A stretch of DNA of 14,517 nt from JAGLTN01 sp023135255 (GCA_030639495.1 DAOWCP010000064.1:1-14517), one strand, 5' to 3'; counted from the first letter of the stretch, positions 1 through 9,001 are shown. Numbers and translations are program-made. Notes: generated by a model not told the origin, from the letters alone.

Positions 1-639
1 ATGACCTCAGCAAAAAACAATAATCAGCTTGAGAACAATACTGTTGACGAGACTGAAAAACAAAAACAAGAGCAGGAGACAATTGTCGAAGCCAGCGATG
101 ATAATGACCAGGATTTTGAGCCTACAATTGAATCCGTGATAGAAGCGATCCTTTTCGCAAGTGATGAACCCATTACACCTGTAAGACTTGTCAAGATCAC
201 AGAAATCAGCATAAAAGAACTTAAAAAATATGTAAAAAACCTGAACTCAAAATACAAAGCGAACCAGAATTCATTCAGAATTGAGCAGATAGCCGGCGGA
301 TTACAGATGATGACTTTACCGCCTTACAGCCATTGGTTAAGAAAACTTATCCGTGTACGCGGCGACAGCAAGCTTAGTCCTGCGGCTTTAGAAACTTTGG
401 CTATCGTAGCATATAAACAACCAATAATCAGAGCTGATGTCGAGACTGTAAGAGGTGTTGCAGCTGGGGAGATGATACGCAGTCTAATGTTTAAGGGATT
501 GGTCAAAATCGCCGGCAGAGCGGAAATCCTCGGCAGACCAATGTTATACGGCACAACCAAAAAATTCCTGGAAATATTCGGTTTAAACTCATTAAAAGAC
601 CTGCCTGAAATTGAAGAGCTGAAAAAACCTCAGGATTGA
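1..639 (+). CDS. scpB: Segregation and condensation protein B (ScpB)
   Basis: ScpB binds the kleisin ScpA and, with SMC, forms the bacterial condensin that compacts and segregates chromosomes in the cytoplasm. The family is recognised from the paired winged-helix layout: the first begins near residue 43 (IESVIEAILFASDEPIT) and the second contains LSPAALETLAIVAYKQPI (about 127-144) followed by IRADVETVRGV, the most conserved stretch of ScpB. The end (GRPMLYGTTKKFLEIFGL, then LKDLPEIEEL) is also typical. At 212 residues it is slightly longer than usual because of an acidic, Asn/Gln/Glu-rich and probably disordered tail of about 40 residues. The ATG is the first base of the window, so a start further upstream and the ribosome binding site cannot be assessed. 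The family call is secure; the exact N-terminus is not. Confidence 0.93.
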   Translation: MTSAKNNNQLENNTVDETEKQKQEQETIVEASDDNDQDFEPTIESVIEAILFASDEPITPVRLVKITEISIKELKKYVKNLNSKYKANQNSFRIEQIAGGLQMMTLPPYSHWLRKLIRVRGDSKLSPAALETLAIVAYKQPIIRADVETVRGVAAGEMIRSLMFKGLVKIAGRAEILGRPMLYGTTKKFLEIFGLNSLKDLPEIEELKKPQD

Positions 640-680
640 TACAAAATAAGGCTTGCTTCTGACACACAGCTTAATTTTAC

Positions 681-709
681 TTGCAAAATAACTCTATATA
701 ATATATAAT
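681..709 (+). promoter_or_regulatory. Sigma-70-like promoter for the metallophosphoesterase
   Basis: A -35 box TTGCAA (681-686) and a perfect -10 box TATAAT (704-709) are separated by 17 bases, in the 101-base gap between scpB and the phosphoesterase gene. A second TATAAT at 697-702 overlaps this AT-rich run, so the exact -10 element is uncertain. The match is to the generic sigma-70 consensus; planctomycete promoter preferences were not tested. Confidence 0.55.
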
Positions 710-740
710 ATATTCTCAGAGAAATTTTGCAGATGAGGCA

Positions 741-2327
741 ATGGTGAATAGTTTTAATAAAAAATGGCAGATAAGCAGACGCGACTTTTTAAAGGCTTCA
801 AGCGCAACCTTAGCTGCTTTGGCGGCGCATGGTATTTTTCCTGCTAAAGCTTTGGCTGATTCGGGGGGCAGTTCAAATCTAATCCGTTTTGGGGCTGTCA
901 CTGACACTCATTATGCTGATAGAGCAAGCACACCAACAAGATTCTACCGCGAAGCGATTGACAAATTAACTGAATGTATTAACCTGATGAATATAGAGCC
1001 GGTGGAATTTCTGGTAGAGCTGGGAGATTTCAAAGACACAAACGGTAGTGTAACCGCTACAATTGGATTTCTACAAACTATAGAAGCTTTGTATCAGCAA
1101 TTTAATGGGCCGGCCTACCATGTGCTGGGCAATCACGACATTGACATTATATCAAAAACTCAGTTTCTGGCAAACACTGCTAACCCAGCTTGGGTAGACC
1201 CTAATGTGACTTATTATTCTTATGACCATAATGGGATTCATTTTGTGGTGCTTGACCCGAATTACACCGGTCTGACAATTCCGCAGGAAGAACTGGATTG
1301 GCTCGAACAGGATCTTCAAGATGCCAATTGCCCTGCGATTATTTTTATCCACCAGATGCTCGAAATGAGTAGCGGCATAAGCACATTGTGTGTAACAAAC
1401 CATGCTGAAGTGCGGGACATTCTGGAAGATTCCGGAAAAGTTTTAGCTGTCTTTGCAGGGCATTACCATACAGGCAGTTACAACAAAATCAACAACATAC
1501 ATTATTACACATTAAAAGGAGCAATCGAAGGCACCGGCGAAGAGAATAATGCTTATGCCATAGTAGAGGTTGATGAAAATTATAATATCACAATTTCAGG
1601 CTATAGAAAAGCAGTCACCATGGACATGCCGAAAGACGATCCCGATATGCCTAAATTGTGGATTGACGGTGCCACCGGAGGCAACGGCACAGGGTCAACA
1701 ATATTTACAGATGACTATACAACCCATGACAGCTTAATATCTGTCGGCTTCGGTTACGAAAATTTTGATGCACCTTATATTTCCGAAGCATATAGACTTT
1801 ACGAAGCAGAAAGAGACTGGAGCGGGGATGGTTACGAAGTTTTGTCGATGTGGTGCAAAGGCAGCAGCCGAAATAATGAAGATCAACTATATGTCAGGCT
1901 TGAAGACGCTGACGGCTATTCAGCAACGCAGGTTATTGCCGATACAAACGTTGTAAAATCATCGGATTGGAACCAGCTTGTCTTTGACCTGAAAAATTTC
2001 GTGTCTGTAGATATTAGCCGAGTCAGAAAAGTAACTATCGGCATAGGTAGGCAAAATCCTGTTGCTTCAGGATATGGTTGTATTTATCTCGACCAGATAT
2101 TAGTGGGCAATGCGACATGCGGCGAGCCTTTAGATGGTGACATAAACGGCGATTGCAGAGTTAACCACAATGACCTCAAAGTCATGGCAGAGCAATGGTT
2201 AAGCGAAGGAACAGGCTTCCAAAGTAACATCAATGACAATGGCAGCAGCGCAAATAAAGTTGACTTCAAAGATTTTGCATCGATGACAAAACAATGGTTA
2301 AAGTCAAATATGCTGCCCGGCGAATGA
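741..2327 (+). CDS. Tat-exported calcineurin-like metallophosphoesterase with dockerin-type C-terminus
   Basis: Predicted dinuclear-metal phosphoesterase exported by the Tat pathway. The N-terminus has a twin-arginine signal (SRRDFLKASS, Arg13-Arg14) with likely cleavage after ALA at residue 39. All metallophosphoesterase motifs are present in order: D55-x-H57 (TDTHY), D96 (GDF), N131-H132-D133 (GNHD), H204, and H241-x-H243 (GHYH), so the enzyme should be active. Residues about 310-455 form a beta-rich region with a LYVRLEDADG segment that resembles a carbohydrate-binding or jelly-roll module. The C-terminus resembles a type I dockerin: a clean calcium loop at D467, N469, D471 and D478 followed by a QWL ending, then a second, degenerate repeat ending KQWL. 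The GAGG at 735-738 is too close to ATG 741 for a normal Shine-Dalgarno spacing, so GTG 744 is an alternative start. The substrate is unknown; phosphodiesters or phosphorylated glycans are possible. Confidence 0.85.
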   Translation: MVNSFNKKWQISRRDFLKASSATLAALAAHGIFPAKALADSGGSSNLIRFGAVTDTHYADRASTPTRFYREAIDKLTECINLMNIEPVEFLVELGDFKDTNGSVTATIGFLQTIEALYQQFNGPAYHVLGNHDIDIISKTQFLANTANPAWVDPNVTYYSYDHNGIHFVVLDPNYTGLTIPQEELDWLEQDLQDANCPAIIFIHQMLEMSSGISTLCVTNHAEVRDILEDSGKVLAVFAGHYHTGSYNKINNIHYYTLKGAIEGTGEENNAYAIVEVDENYNITISGYRKAVTMDMPKDDPDMPKLWIDGATGGNGTGSTIFTDDYTTHDSLISVGFGYENFDAPYISEAYRLYEAERDWSGDGYEVLSMWCKGSSRNNEDQLYVRLEDADGYSATQVIADTNVVKSSDWNQLVFDLKNFVSVDISRVRKVTIGIGRQNPVASGYGCIYLDQILVGNATCGEPLDGDINGDCRVNHNDLKVMAEQWLSEGTGFQSNINDNGSSANKVDFKDFASMTKQWLKSNMLPGE

Positions 2328-2351
2328 TTATCAGCTAAATTGTCACTTCTG

Positions 2352-5300
2352 TTAGTCTAACAAGGTTGTTTGAGGTTTGTGTTTTAACCTTTTATCCAGA
2401 AATTTATAAGCTTCCTCTCTTACCTCAACAGGGAAATCATGTTCACAGACTGGATGTCGAATTTTCATGTTATTTTCAGCACCATAAAGTTTATAAATTT
2501 TAGCCGATTCTCTGGCTGCTTCTTTTACTGGTTTGTAAGGGAAACAATCATCATGCAAAGGTGAATTGGAAAAGAATGCTCTCGGCGCAATAGCAGCAAT
2601 TACTTCATGGAAATCAAAAGGCACGAGATAAGGATCAGATTTATAAACAGTTTTTATTAATGGCATATATACCTCCTGCGCCCAACCTTCGATATTGGTA
2701 ACTCCCTCTTCCTGCATCGGCCCCCAGCCGCAACTTGAGATGGTTACTTTTATTCTCTCGTCAAATGCTGTGAGAAAAGCTGCATTATGGCCGCCCAATG
2801 AATGGCCTATTACACCTATCCTTTCTGCGTCAACTTCCGGCAGTGATTGCAGCAGGTCAACACATCGGATATGATTAAATACACCTTTCATCGTGCCGGA
2901 CTGATATCTGTCAGCCTTGAAATCGTAGCCTACGTAATCGCCAAAAGGCGGATAGTCCGGTGCTATGACTACATAACCTCTCTCAGCTAATTCTTTCGCA
3001 TAGGCACGATTTGCTCTGTGAGCCTGGCCATCGACAGATTTTTTACCCATCGCCATTGTCGAGTGAACAACTACCATCGCCGCATGTTTCCTGCTCTTAT
3101 CATCGGGCAAATACAGATACGCATAGACAGGTTCATCTTTGTCAGCCTGGAAAGTAACAGTTAATCTTTCGTAACCAGTGCGTTTTAGCCTGTCTGTTAT
3201 TTGCATATCAAAAGCGGGCAGATTATCCCGGCAAGGCAAGGGCCCCATTACCTTTTGCATATTTTCAAGAATCTCTGTCCTTCTTTTCTGCCAGTCGGCA
3301 ACGGTTTTGATCTTCTTTTTATTGCCGATGCTGTCATGATAAAAACTAAGGTCAGCATGTTCACTTAAAACCTGTTTCTGGAAAGTATCTATATTTTTCC
3401 TGTAGAAATTATGCCAGCCGGAACCGACATTATCGAAAACAATGAAGTCGCCCTGCGGTTTGCCTTTAACGGCTTTTTCGTCTATTATAACTGCCGGATC
3501 ATCAAAACCGAGCTTAGGCACATATACTTTTGCCGTGGTATTAGCTGGTACTTTCAAATTAAAATCTATTCGGCTTTTAGGCGTATAAGAATAATAACAT
3601 CTAATGTCGCCTTTAATAGTTGGCACGACAACCACTCCACTGTTTAATATGCCCAACTGAGGTTTGAACTGAAATTTTTTATAGCCCGGCTCTAAAGGTA
3701 TAATACCAGCGGCATGGCGGGGCAGGATATTAGCTAAGGTAGAACCCCAGGCATGGTTCCAGTCGCAAATTGTTTTCTTCGGGTCATAATCCCATTCTTC
3801 GGTTGTGATCGTTGAACCTATTTCCAGCATGTGCCACCAGCTATGATCTTCCTTTGATACCATAAGTGACATCGCGTGCTCATCGAAACCAGCGGCATAT
3901 AAACCTTCGAGAATATACTGTACGCCATAGACGCCGAACCGGTCTCCTCTGGTTGTTACGTATTGGCCCACACTCTTTTTGTGCTTTTCAGGAACGAGCC
4001 CAAATGCCAGCGAATACGCATTAGCGTGCATGGCAGCATGAGCTGAACCTTCGCCATCGACATAGATATTTCTTTGCTTATCGAAGAAAACTTCATTAAA
4101 GCTTTTATTTACCAATGCCGCCCTTTCAGCAAAAAACTTCACATCCTCTTTTTTGTTAATCGCCAGAGCAAGCTTTTCCATCAGAACCAAACAGCGATAA
4201 TGAAATGCATTTATAACAGTATTGACAGCAACAAAATCATAATCATCACGCAGGTCATCAGAAGGCGGCCAATCTACAACATCCATCATATCTACATACA
4301 AACCCAAATCCTTATGCAGAAAATCCTGAGTAACCAAGCCTGTCTTTGTGCTTATTAGCCCGTCTTCTCTTGCCAGCTTTAAAAGTGTTTTGATCTTTAA
4401 TTTGTCATAGTACTTTTCGATAAGCTCAGTATTGGCAGTGTGCATATAATCTTCATAAACCATGAATATCATGTGCATAGGCCATTCAGTCGGAAATGTT
4501 GGATTGGCAAAAAGGAAATCTATCGTTTGCCTTGCTAAAGTGTATTCGCGGTCGAGGCAATAACCGGTAAGCTGATTAATATAAGCATCGGCTTCGTAAG
4601 GCTTACGTTCTCTTTGGCCATCAATGTAGGCGCCGGCAAAACTCGTAGCTTTGAATGAATACTTGCAAAAGTCCCAGACCTTGAACAAATCCATATTATT
4701 GCACAGGAAGTGCCCTATCGAGTTGTCGTGCTGATAATTATAACTAAGCTGATTTACCATTGATTTATCAAGCTCAACGGGACAATTTATTATTTCACAA
4801 TAACGGAAAGGTAGTACTCCACCAATTTTTTCAGGCATCCAGATAGTATGGTCAGGCCTGTGCTTAGGCAATTCAAGCCTTAAGCTTGTTTGCCCCGGGG
4901 TTAGTTTAACTTGCTTTTGAAAAAAAGTGACATGTTTGGAATACGGGTCACGTTTTACGAAGTCATTTTCTGTTTTTTCCTCGCCTAAGAGTATTTCAAT
5001 TATCTTTTCAGATTCTATAGGTTTGGGGAAATTAATTTTTAACGTTCCAAAAGCATCTCTGCCAAAATCTATGTAATAATGCCCGTCAGCTTTTTTTGTA
5101 AATTCAGTCGTAGTAATAATATTTTCCACTATTGGATAGCGTCCCTGCCAGGGATAATCGAAAATATTAATCGCCTTTTTCCAAGGCTCAATACCATATT
5201 TACCTGCCAGTTTAGCAAACTTCCAACCGCTGTCATCAAAATCAGTTTTGTCCCAGCCCTGGGCAAGTTTGTTTGAACATTTGAACGAATCGTCAAAATA

Positions 5301-6065
5301 TATTATTTTGCTTTTGCCCGATTTAAATTTGATAACAACTTTACCGATCAGTCCGCCTGTCCACTCGTCGTTATAGACGCCGATAGTAATAAGGTTTGAG
5401 CCTTTTTTAAGATACCTGGCGATATCAAGGTTATAGGCATGTCTGTTCCAACCAAAACATATCCTGTCTTTGTGAGCTTGTATGCCATTGATTGAGCAGT
5501 TAAAATTATCATCTGCAAATATCTGGACTAATGCAAAATCTATCTGGTCGCTGTCAATATCAAAACTTTTCCTGAAATACTGCCAACCCCTGCCTTGGCT
5601 GTACAAAGGACCATTCCATATCCAGCTGCAGTCATCAAAGGATGAAAAAATAAATTCAGCCATAGTAAATTTCTGAGGCTTTGACCACAAACTCGGTTGG
5701 TTTTTTTTATTCCATGTCCTGACTTGCCAGTAGTAGTGGCCAGGCTGAAGAGCTTTGCCCTGATATTCAACATTTTCAGACTTATCCGATTTCACTTTGC
5801 CGCTATCGAACATATCACCGAAATTTTTGTCGAGGTTCTCTTTGCTGGAAGCAACAATTATCTGATAGGCCCTCTGGTAGTCTGCTTTTAAATTTGAATT
5901 AACCGCCCAACCAAATTCCGGGGTTTTATCAGTAATTTCTGTAAGTTCAGCATATTCCAGAAGTTCGCACATCAGATGCGTTGGCGCCGGGCCTTTGGCA
6001 GCTGCTATAGCAACTAATAAGAAAAAAATGGCTATTGTGATATGCAATATTGATATATTTTTCAT
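2352..6065 (-). CDS. Secreted GH78 alpha-L-rhamnosidase fused to an alpha/beta-hydrolase esterase
   Basis: A 1237-residue exported enzyme with two apparent catalytic parts. A hydrophobic signal peptide (residues 1-23, IFFLLVAIAAA) is followed by a fibronectin-like domain (about 28-135), a galactose-binding-like rhamnosidase N domain (about 145-270), a concanavalin-like domain, the six-hairpin catalytic barrel (about 450-790) and a beta C-terminal domain (to about 870). In the barrel, DGQRERKPYEADAY gives D482, E486, E491 and D493, and TTEEWD gives E756/E757, which match the GH78 acid and base positions. After a linker comes an esterase of the acetyl-xylan esterase/dienelactone hydrolase type (about 900-1237): nucleophile S1089 in GHSLGG, acid D1172 or D1173 in PLHDDC, and H1209 in CEHDFP. 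It would release L-rhamnose and remove acyl groups from plant or algal polysaccharide. AGGGA lies 8 bases before the ATG. Single GH78 or esterase proteins are usually separate. The exact esterase substrate is inferred. Confidence 0.85.
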   Translation of the reverse strand: MKNISILHITIAIFFLLVAIAAAKGPAPTHLMCELLEYAELTEITDKTPEFGWAVNSNLKADYQRAYQIIVASSKENLDKNFGDMFDSGKVKSDKSENVEYQGKALQPGHYYWQVRTWNKKNQPSLWSKPQKFTMAEFIFSSFDDCSWIWNGPLYSQGRGWQYFRKSFDIDSDQIDFALVQIFADDNFNCSINGIQAHKDRICFGWNRHAYNLDIARYLKKGSNLITIGVYNDEWTGGLIGKVVIKFKSGKSKIIYFDDSFKCSNKLAQGWDKTDFDDSGWKFAKLAGKYGIEPWKKAINIFDYPWQGRYPIVENIITTTEFTKKADGHYYIDFGRDAFGTLKINFPKPIESEKIIEILLGEEKTENDFVKRDPYSKHVTFFQKQVKLTPGQTSLRLELPKHRPDHTIWMPEKIGGVLPFRYCEIINCPVELDKSMVNQLSYNYQHDNSIGHFLCNNMDLFKVWDFCKYSFKATSFAGAYIDGQRERKPYEADAYINQLTGYCLDREYTLARQTIDFLFANPTFPTEWPMHMIFMVYEDYMHTANTELIEKYYDKLKIKTLLKLAREDGLISTKTGLVTQDFLHKDLGLYVDMMDVVDWPPSDDLRDDYDFVAVNTVINAFHYRCLVLMEKLALAINKKEDVKFFAERAALVNKSFNEVFFDKQRNIYVDGEGSAHAAMHANAYSLAFGLVPEKHKKSVGQYVTTRGDRFGVYGVQYILEGLYAAGFDEHAMSLMVSKEDHSWWHMLEIGSTITTEEWDYDPKKTICDWNHAWGSTLANILPRHAAGIIPLEPGYKKFQFKPQLGILNSGVVVVPTIKGDIRCYYSYTPKSRIDFNLKVPANTTAKVYVPKLGFDDPAVIIDEKAVKGKPQGDFIVFDNVGSGWHNFYRKNIDTFQKQVLSEHADLSFYHDSIGNKKKIKTVADWQKRRTEILENMQKVMGPLPCRDNLPAFDMQITDRLKRTGYERLTVTFQADKDEPVYAYLYLPDDKSRKHAAMVVVHSTMAMGKKSVDGQAHRANRAYAKELAERGYVVIAPDYPPFGDYVGYDFKADRYQSGTMKGVFNHIRCVDLLQSLPEVDAERIGVIGHSLGGHNAAFLTAFDERIKVTISSCGWGPMQEEGVTNIEGWAQEVYMPLIKTVYKSDPYLVPFDFHEVIAAIAPRAFFSNSPLHDDCFPYKPVKEAARESAKIYKLYGAENNMKIRHPVCEHDFPVEVREEAYKFLDKRLKHKPQTTLLD

Positions 6066-6101
6066 AATGGATCCCTGTTAAAAAATTAGCAAAGCAGGAA
6101 C

Positions 6102-6130
6102 ATTTTAGAAGCTATTGACAATTTATGCAA
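6102..6130 (-). promoter_or_regulatory. Candidate promoter for the GH78-esterase gene
   Basis: Read on the minus strand, TTGCAT (6125-6130) and TAAAAT (6102-6107) are 17 bases apart, upstream of the ATG at 6065. The -10 box matches five of six consensus bases but the -35 box only three. The 136-base divergent gap 6066-6201 should hold promoters for both flanking genes. Confidence 0.33.
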
Positions 6131-6162
6131 ACACGAAAAATTAATTGCTCTGCACATTAAAA

Positions 6163-6190
6163 TTGCCTGAACTTTTAAAAAATATATAGT
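6163..6190 (+). promoter_or_regulatory. Candidate promoter for the exbD-like gene at 6202
   Basis: TTGCCT (6163-6168) and TATAGT (6185-6190) are separated by 16 bases. A start of transcription about 7 bases after the -10 box would fall near 6197, only a few bases before ATG 6202. No Shine-Dalgarno sequence is visible before this ATG, so the message could be nearly leaderless. The boxes are imperfect. Confidence 0.3.
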
Positions 6191-6201
6191 AGAATGGCTG
6201 C

Positions 6202-6696
6202 ATGGGAATTTTGAATAATGTAAACTCGCAGAAAGATATATTCAGCACGCTTGACAGGAGCAGTCAGGGAAGTTTTACTCTCAGGATGGCTCCGTTGATA
6301 GATATCATTTTTCTGCTTTTGATATTTTTTCTGGTAACTGCCAATTGGAGGCCAAAGGAAAGCTTTCTGCCATTTCAGCTTCCAACTGCTTCGGCAGATA
6401 CTAAAACAATAATAAAGGCTGAGCCTCTTGTAATAGCAATCAAATCAATATCCGCCGGCTGTGTAGTTCAGATAGGTCAAAGCGTTGCTGTGGAAATTGT
6501 CGATGAAACCACAGATGAAAATCTGGCTTTGATGATGGAAAAATTAAAACAGTGCATGGTCCAGCAGAAGAGATTTACTTCTGATCCGATAGAAATTGTT
6601 TGCGAAAGAGAAGTTAAGTGGCAATACCTTGCAAAAATTTATAATTTGATGTATGGCTCAGGTCTGACTGATATTACATTTGCTATGACGGAGTAA
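6202..6696 (+). CDS. ExbD/TolR-family proton-channel subunit (first copy)
   Basis: Inner-membrane protein of the ExbD/TolR family, whose single transmembrane helix lines the proton path of an ExbB-type motor. The helix follows the family signature (MAPLIDIIFLLLIFFLV, about residues 29-45), and the essential membrane aspartate is D34. The remaining 110 or so residues would form the small periplasmic domain. At 164 residues the length is normal. The downstream gene starts 4 bases after this stop codon, so the two are probably cotranscribed. No ExbB gene is adjacent; the only ExbB in the window is at 10777-11550 on the other strand, together with a second ExbD. Sequence similarity between the two ExbD copies is limited to the membrane signature, so they are probably not a recent duplication. 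The partner is therefore unknown. Confidence 0.85.
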   Translation: MGILNNVNSQKDIFSTLDRSSQGSFTLRMAPLIDIIFLLLIFFLVTANWRPKESFLPFQLPTASADTKTIIKAEPLVIAIKSISAGCVVQIGQSVAVEIVDETTDENLALMMEKLKQCMVQQKRFTSDPIEIVCEREVKWQYLAKIYNLMYGSGLTDITFAMTE

Positions 6697-6700
6697 AAAA

Positions 6701-8896
6701 ATGACAGCCTTGGCACGTTTATATAAAATATCCATCGCAATAATATTTGTTTTTAACTTGTCACTTGCTGCAAGTATTCCGGATGCAAACGATGTTAATA
6801 GTATTATCGAGCAAAGCCAGGCTGTATATCGAAACTTCCTGAAACAAAGCTTTATGACACGAATGCAAATAGAATATAAAGAGAGGTTCTTTAATGATGA
6901 AGACAGAAAAAGTCTGCTTTCATTGGCTCAAAAAACTTCGGCCCAATTGAATCGGCTGATAGGTAAGCAGGAAAAACTCAAGCAAACAATCGAAGACTAT
7001 AGCGGGCAGGACTGGGAACAGAAGTTCGGCCAAAACAGGCTTTTTCGAAAATTAGTAAATAATATTTCCCTGATCAAAACAAATAAACTAAAAACTGATT
7101 TCATCGGGGCAATAGCTTCAGATGACTACCATAAAAATAAAATTTTCAAATATATACTAAAAACTATTGAGTCATACAGCAAACCTACGACATCTACCAA
7201 TCTTCTTAAGGGAAAAATATATGCATCTCTGGCGAAAATTGACAGTGCCTATTTTAGTGCAGCCCAAAAAGCATTGTTTAAATTTACGCTCAGTTCGATT
7301 ATAGACAGAATAACCATCGAATCTTCTACAGAATATGATAAGCTAACATACCGGGATCCACGGAAAAGAGATGACATACTAAATTATCAACCACTGCCGA
7401 AGCCTTTCACCAATGAACTGGAACTTGTATTGCCTATTGTTTTTTTACAAAGGAAGCTTGATGAAAATGCTTTTGAAAAAGCGATAGAAAGACAGCCTGA
7501 AATAAAAACAATCCTGGGGTCCTTGATTTTAGCCTATTTAAATAGTAACGCTGAATTTGAGGATGTTACCACTTTTGAAGCCAATCTTGCAGCTTTATCC
7601 GCCTGGCAGGATGGGCCTGGAAGGTATGGCAAATTATTAGATACTCTCTGTTCGGCTGACAAATTTAAAACGCCTCTTGTGCTTTATGTGACAGCGATTT
7701 CGTGTGCTAAAGATAACCCGAAAAAATCTGCTAAACTGTTAATAAATGCGAGCAAAATGCAGGAAAGCAATTTTGATAAGATGCTTAATATCGACCCGAC
7801 AAAAATCGCGTCGCAAGGCTGTTTGCTGGCTTATAAAACTTTTGCGAAAAAGAAAGATGATGAAGAATTAACCATCCTGACGTTTGAAAACTATTTCCAA
7901 CTTGCAGCAGGAAATGTCGATTCGAAAATAAAATACATATACTGCGATGTGCTTAGCAGCCTGGGACAAAAAAACCGAAGCAGAGAACTACTGAAAGAAA
8001 TAAGCAATAACCCATCTTCTCCATACCGTTGCCAGGGGAAATATGATCTGATTCTTGATCAGATGCAACGTGGACTGCAAGCTGAATTGATAGAGAAAAT
8101 CGAGGAGCTTATTTACGACTGCCGAAAAGCCAACCAAGCCAAAATCGAATTGCAGGCAACAAGAATATATTGTCGCATAGCTCTTAATAATCTCAATAAA
8201 GATAAAGCTAAGAAAGCTTTGTCCGTGTTAAGAAAAACGCAAATAAACTTAGATGATGAAATTTTTGCTTTCAAAGCTAAAGCTTATCTTCTGACAGATC
8301 GTTTTATTGAATCAGTCAAAACAATGCTTGAGCTTGAGGACAACTGCCTTTACTACAGCTTGGTATTGGATATATTTGAGCAGGCTGCGGTCAATCTTGA
8401 CAAAATGCGATATAAGCAGGAAGAACTAACTGAGCTTGAGAAAAATTGCAGAAAAATCTTTGAAGCTTTTGATAATTGTTTTGATAAATCACAAAAATCG
8501 ATTGCCCAGCTGTACTTAACCGAGATATCAGCATTTTCAAGCCGTGGTGACGCTATAAGGCTTAGTGAAATTGAGAAACAACTGGATTTGACCTCTGTGA
8601 TAGCTTGTGGTGAATTTGAGCTGCTGCGATGCCAAGCCAGACTTGCGATGTATCAGCAGAAATTCGCTCAAGCGGGGGTATTATGGGGTAAATTCTGCGA
8701 TTTAAGCAAAAATAAGGCAGATATACCGATAGAAATAAATAGCTCGTGGTGGCAGGGAAAATATTACCAGCTTTATTGTTTTAAAAATTCGTCAAATGCA
8801 AAACAAAGCGAATTATTGCATATTATTGAGGTTTTAGAACGCACATATCCTGACAGGCCCCAATTCTGGACTTTGAAAATATCGGCTTTGAAGTAA
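6701..8896 (+). CDS. Exported helical-repeat (TPR-like) protein of unknown function
   Basis: No specific family is recognised. The 731-residue protein begins with a signal peptide (KISIAIIFVFNLSLAASIP, cleavage near residue 25) and is otherwise almost wholly alpha-helical, rich in Lys, Leu, Glu and Ala. From about residue 330 onward it reads like degenerate tetratricopeptide-type hairpins, for example around NLNKDKAKKALSVLRKTQ and FIESVKTMLELEDN. The first 150 residues look more coiled-coil (LAQKTSAQLNRLIGKQEKLK). No catalytic motif is visible. A GGAG at 6690-6693 inside the end of the preceding exbD lies 7 bases before this ATG, so translation is probably coupled. That pairing suggests a periplasmic partner or scaffold for the ExbD motor. 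Periplasmic location is inferred from the signal peptide, with no lipobox seen. Confidence 0.6.
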   Translation: MTALARLYKISIAIIFVFNLSLAASIPDANDVNSIIEQSQAVYRNFLKQSFMTRMQIEYKERFFNDEDRKSLLSLAQKTSAQLNRLIGKQEKLKQTIEDYSGQDWEQKFGQNRLFRKLVNNISLIKTNKLKTDFIGAIASDDYHKNKIFKYILKTIESYSKPTTSTNLLKGKIYASLAKIDSAYFSAAQKALFKFTLSSIIDRITIESSTEYDKLTYRDPRKRDDILNYQPLPKPFTNELELVLPIVFLQRKLDENAFEKAIERQPEIKTILGSLILAYLNSNAEFEDVTTFEANLAALSAWQDGPGRYGKLLDTLCSADKFKTPLVLYVTAISCAKDNPKKSAKLLINASKMQESNFDKMLNIDPTKIASQGCLLAYKTFAKKKDDEELTILTFENYFQLAAGNVDSKIKYIYCDVLSSLGQKNRSRELLKEISNNPSSPYRCQGKYDLILDQMQRGLQAELIEKIEELIYDCRKANQAKIELQATRIYCRIALNNLNKDKAKKALSVLRKTQINLDDEIFAFKAKAYLLTDRFIESVKTMLELEDNCLYYSLVLDIFEQAAVNLDKMRYKQEELTELEKNCRKIFEAFDNCFDKSQKSIAQLYLTEISAFSSRGDAIRLSEIEKQLDLTSVIACGEFELLRCQARLAMYQQKFAQAGVLWGKFCDLSKNKADIPIEINSSWWQGKYYQLYCFKNSSNAKQSELLHIIEVLERTYPDRPQFWTLKISALK

Positions 8897-8924
8897 ACAT
8901 ATTTACTCAACAGGTAGTTAAATC

Positions 8925-8953
8925 TTGCTTTAAACGCATTAATAAATTAGAAT
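8925..8953 (+). promoter_or_regulatory. Candidate clpX promoter
   Basis: TTGCTT (8925-8930) and TAGAAT (8948-8953) are spaced by 17 bases in the 105-base gap before clpX. The -10 box matches five of six consensus bases and the -35 box is weak. A GGGGA at 8990-8994, 8 bases before GTG 9002 when measured from the G run, supports the GTG start. Confidence 0.35.
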
Positions 8954-9001
8954 AATTTGTGTTAAATTTTATGGATAACTTATTTTAACGGGGACTCAGA
9001 A

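Noticed and set aside
695..713. TA-rich run as a repeat or origin element
   Set aside because: It is short, single-copy in the window and better explained by a -10 promoter region.
2351..2361. Palindrome GTTAGTCTAAC between the convergent genes as a terminator
   Set aside because: The loop would be a single base, the stem is 5 base pairs and no T run follows.
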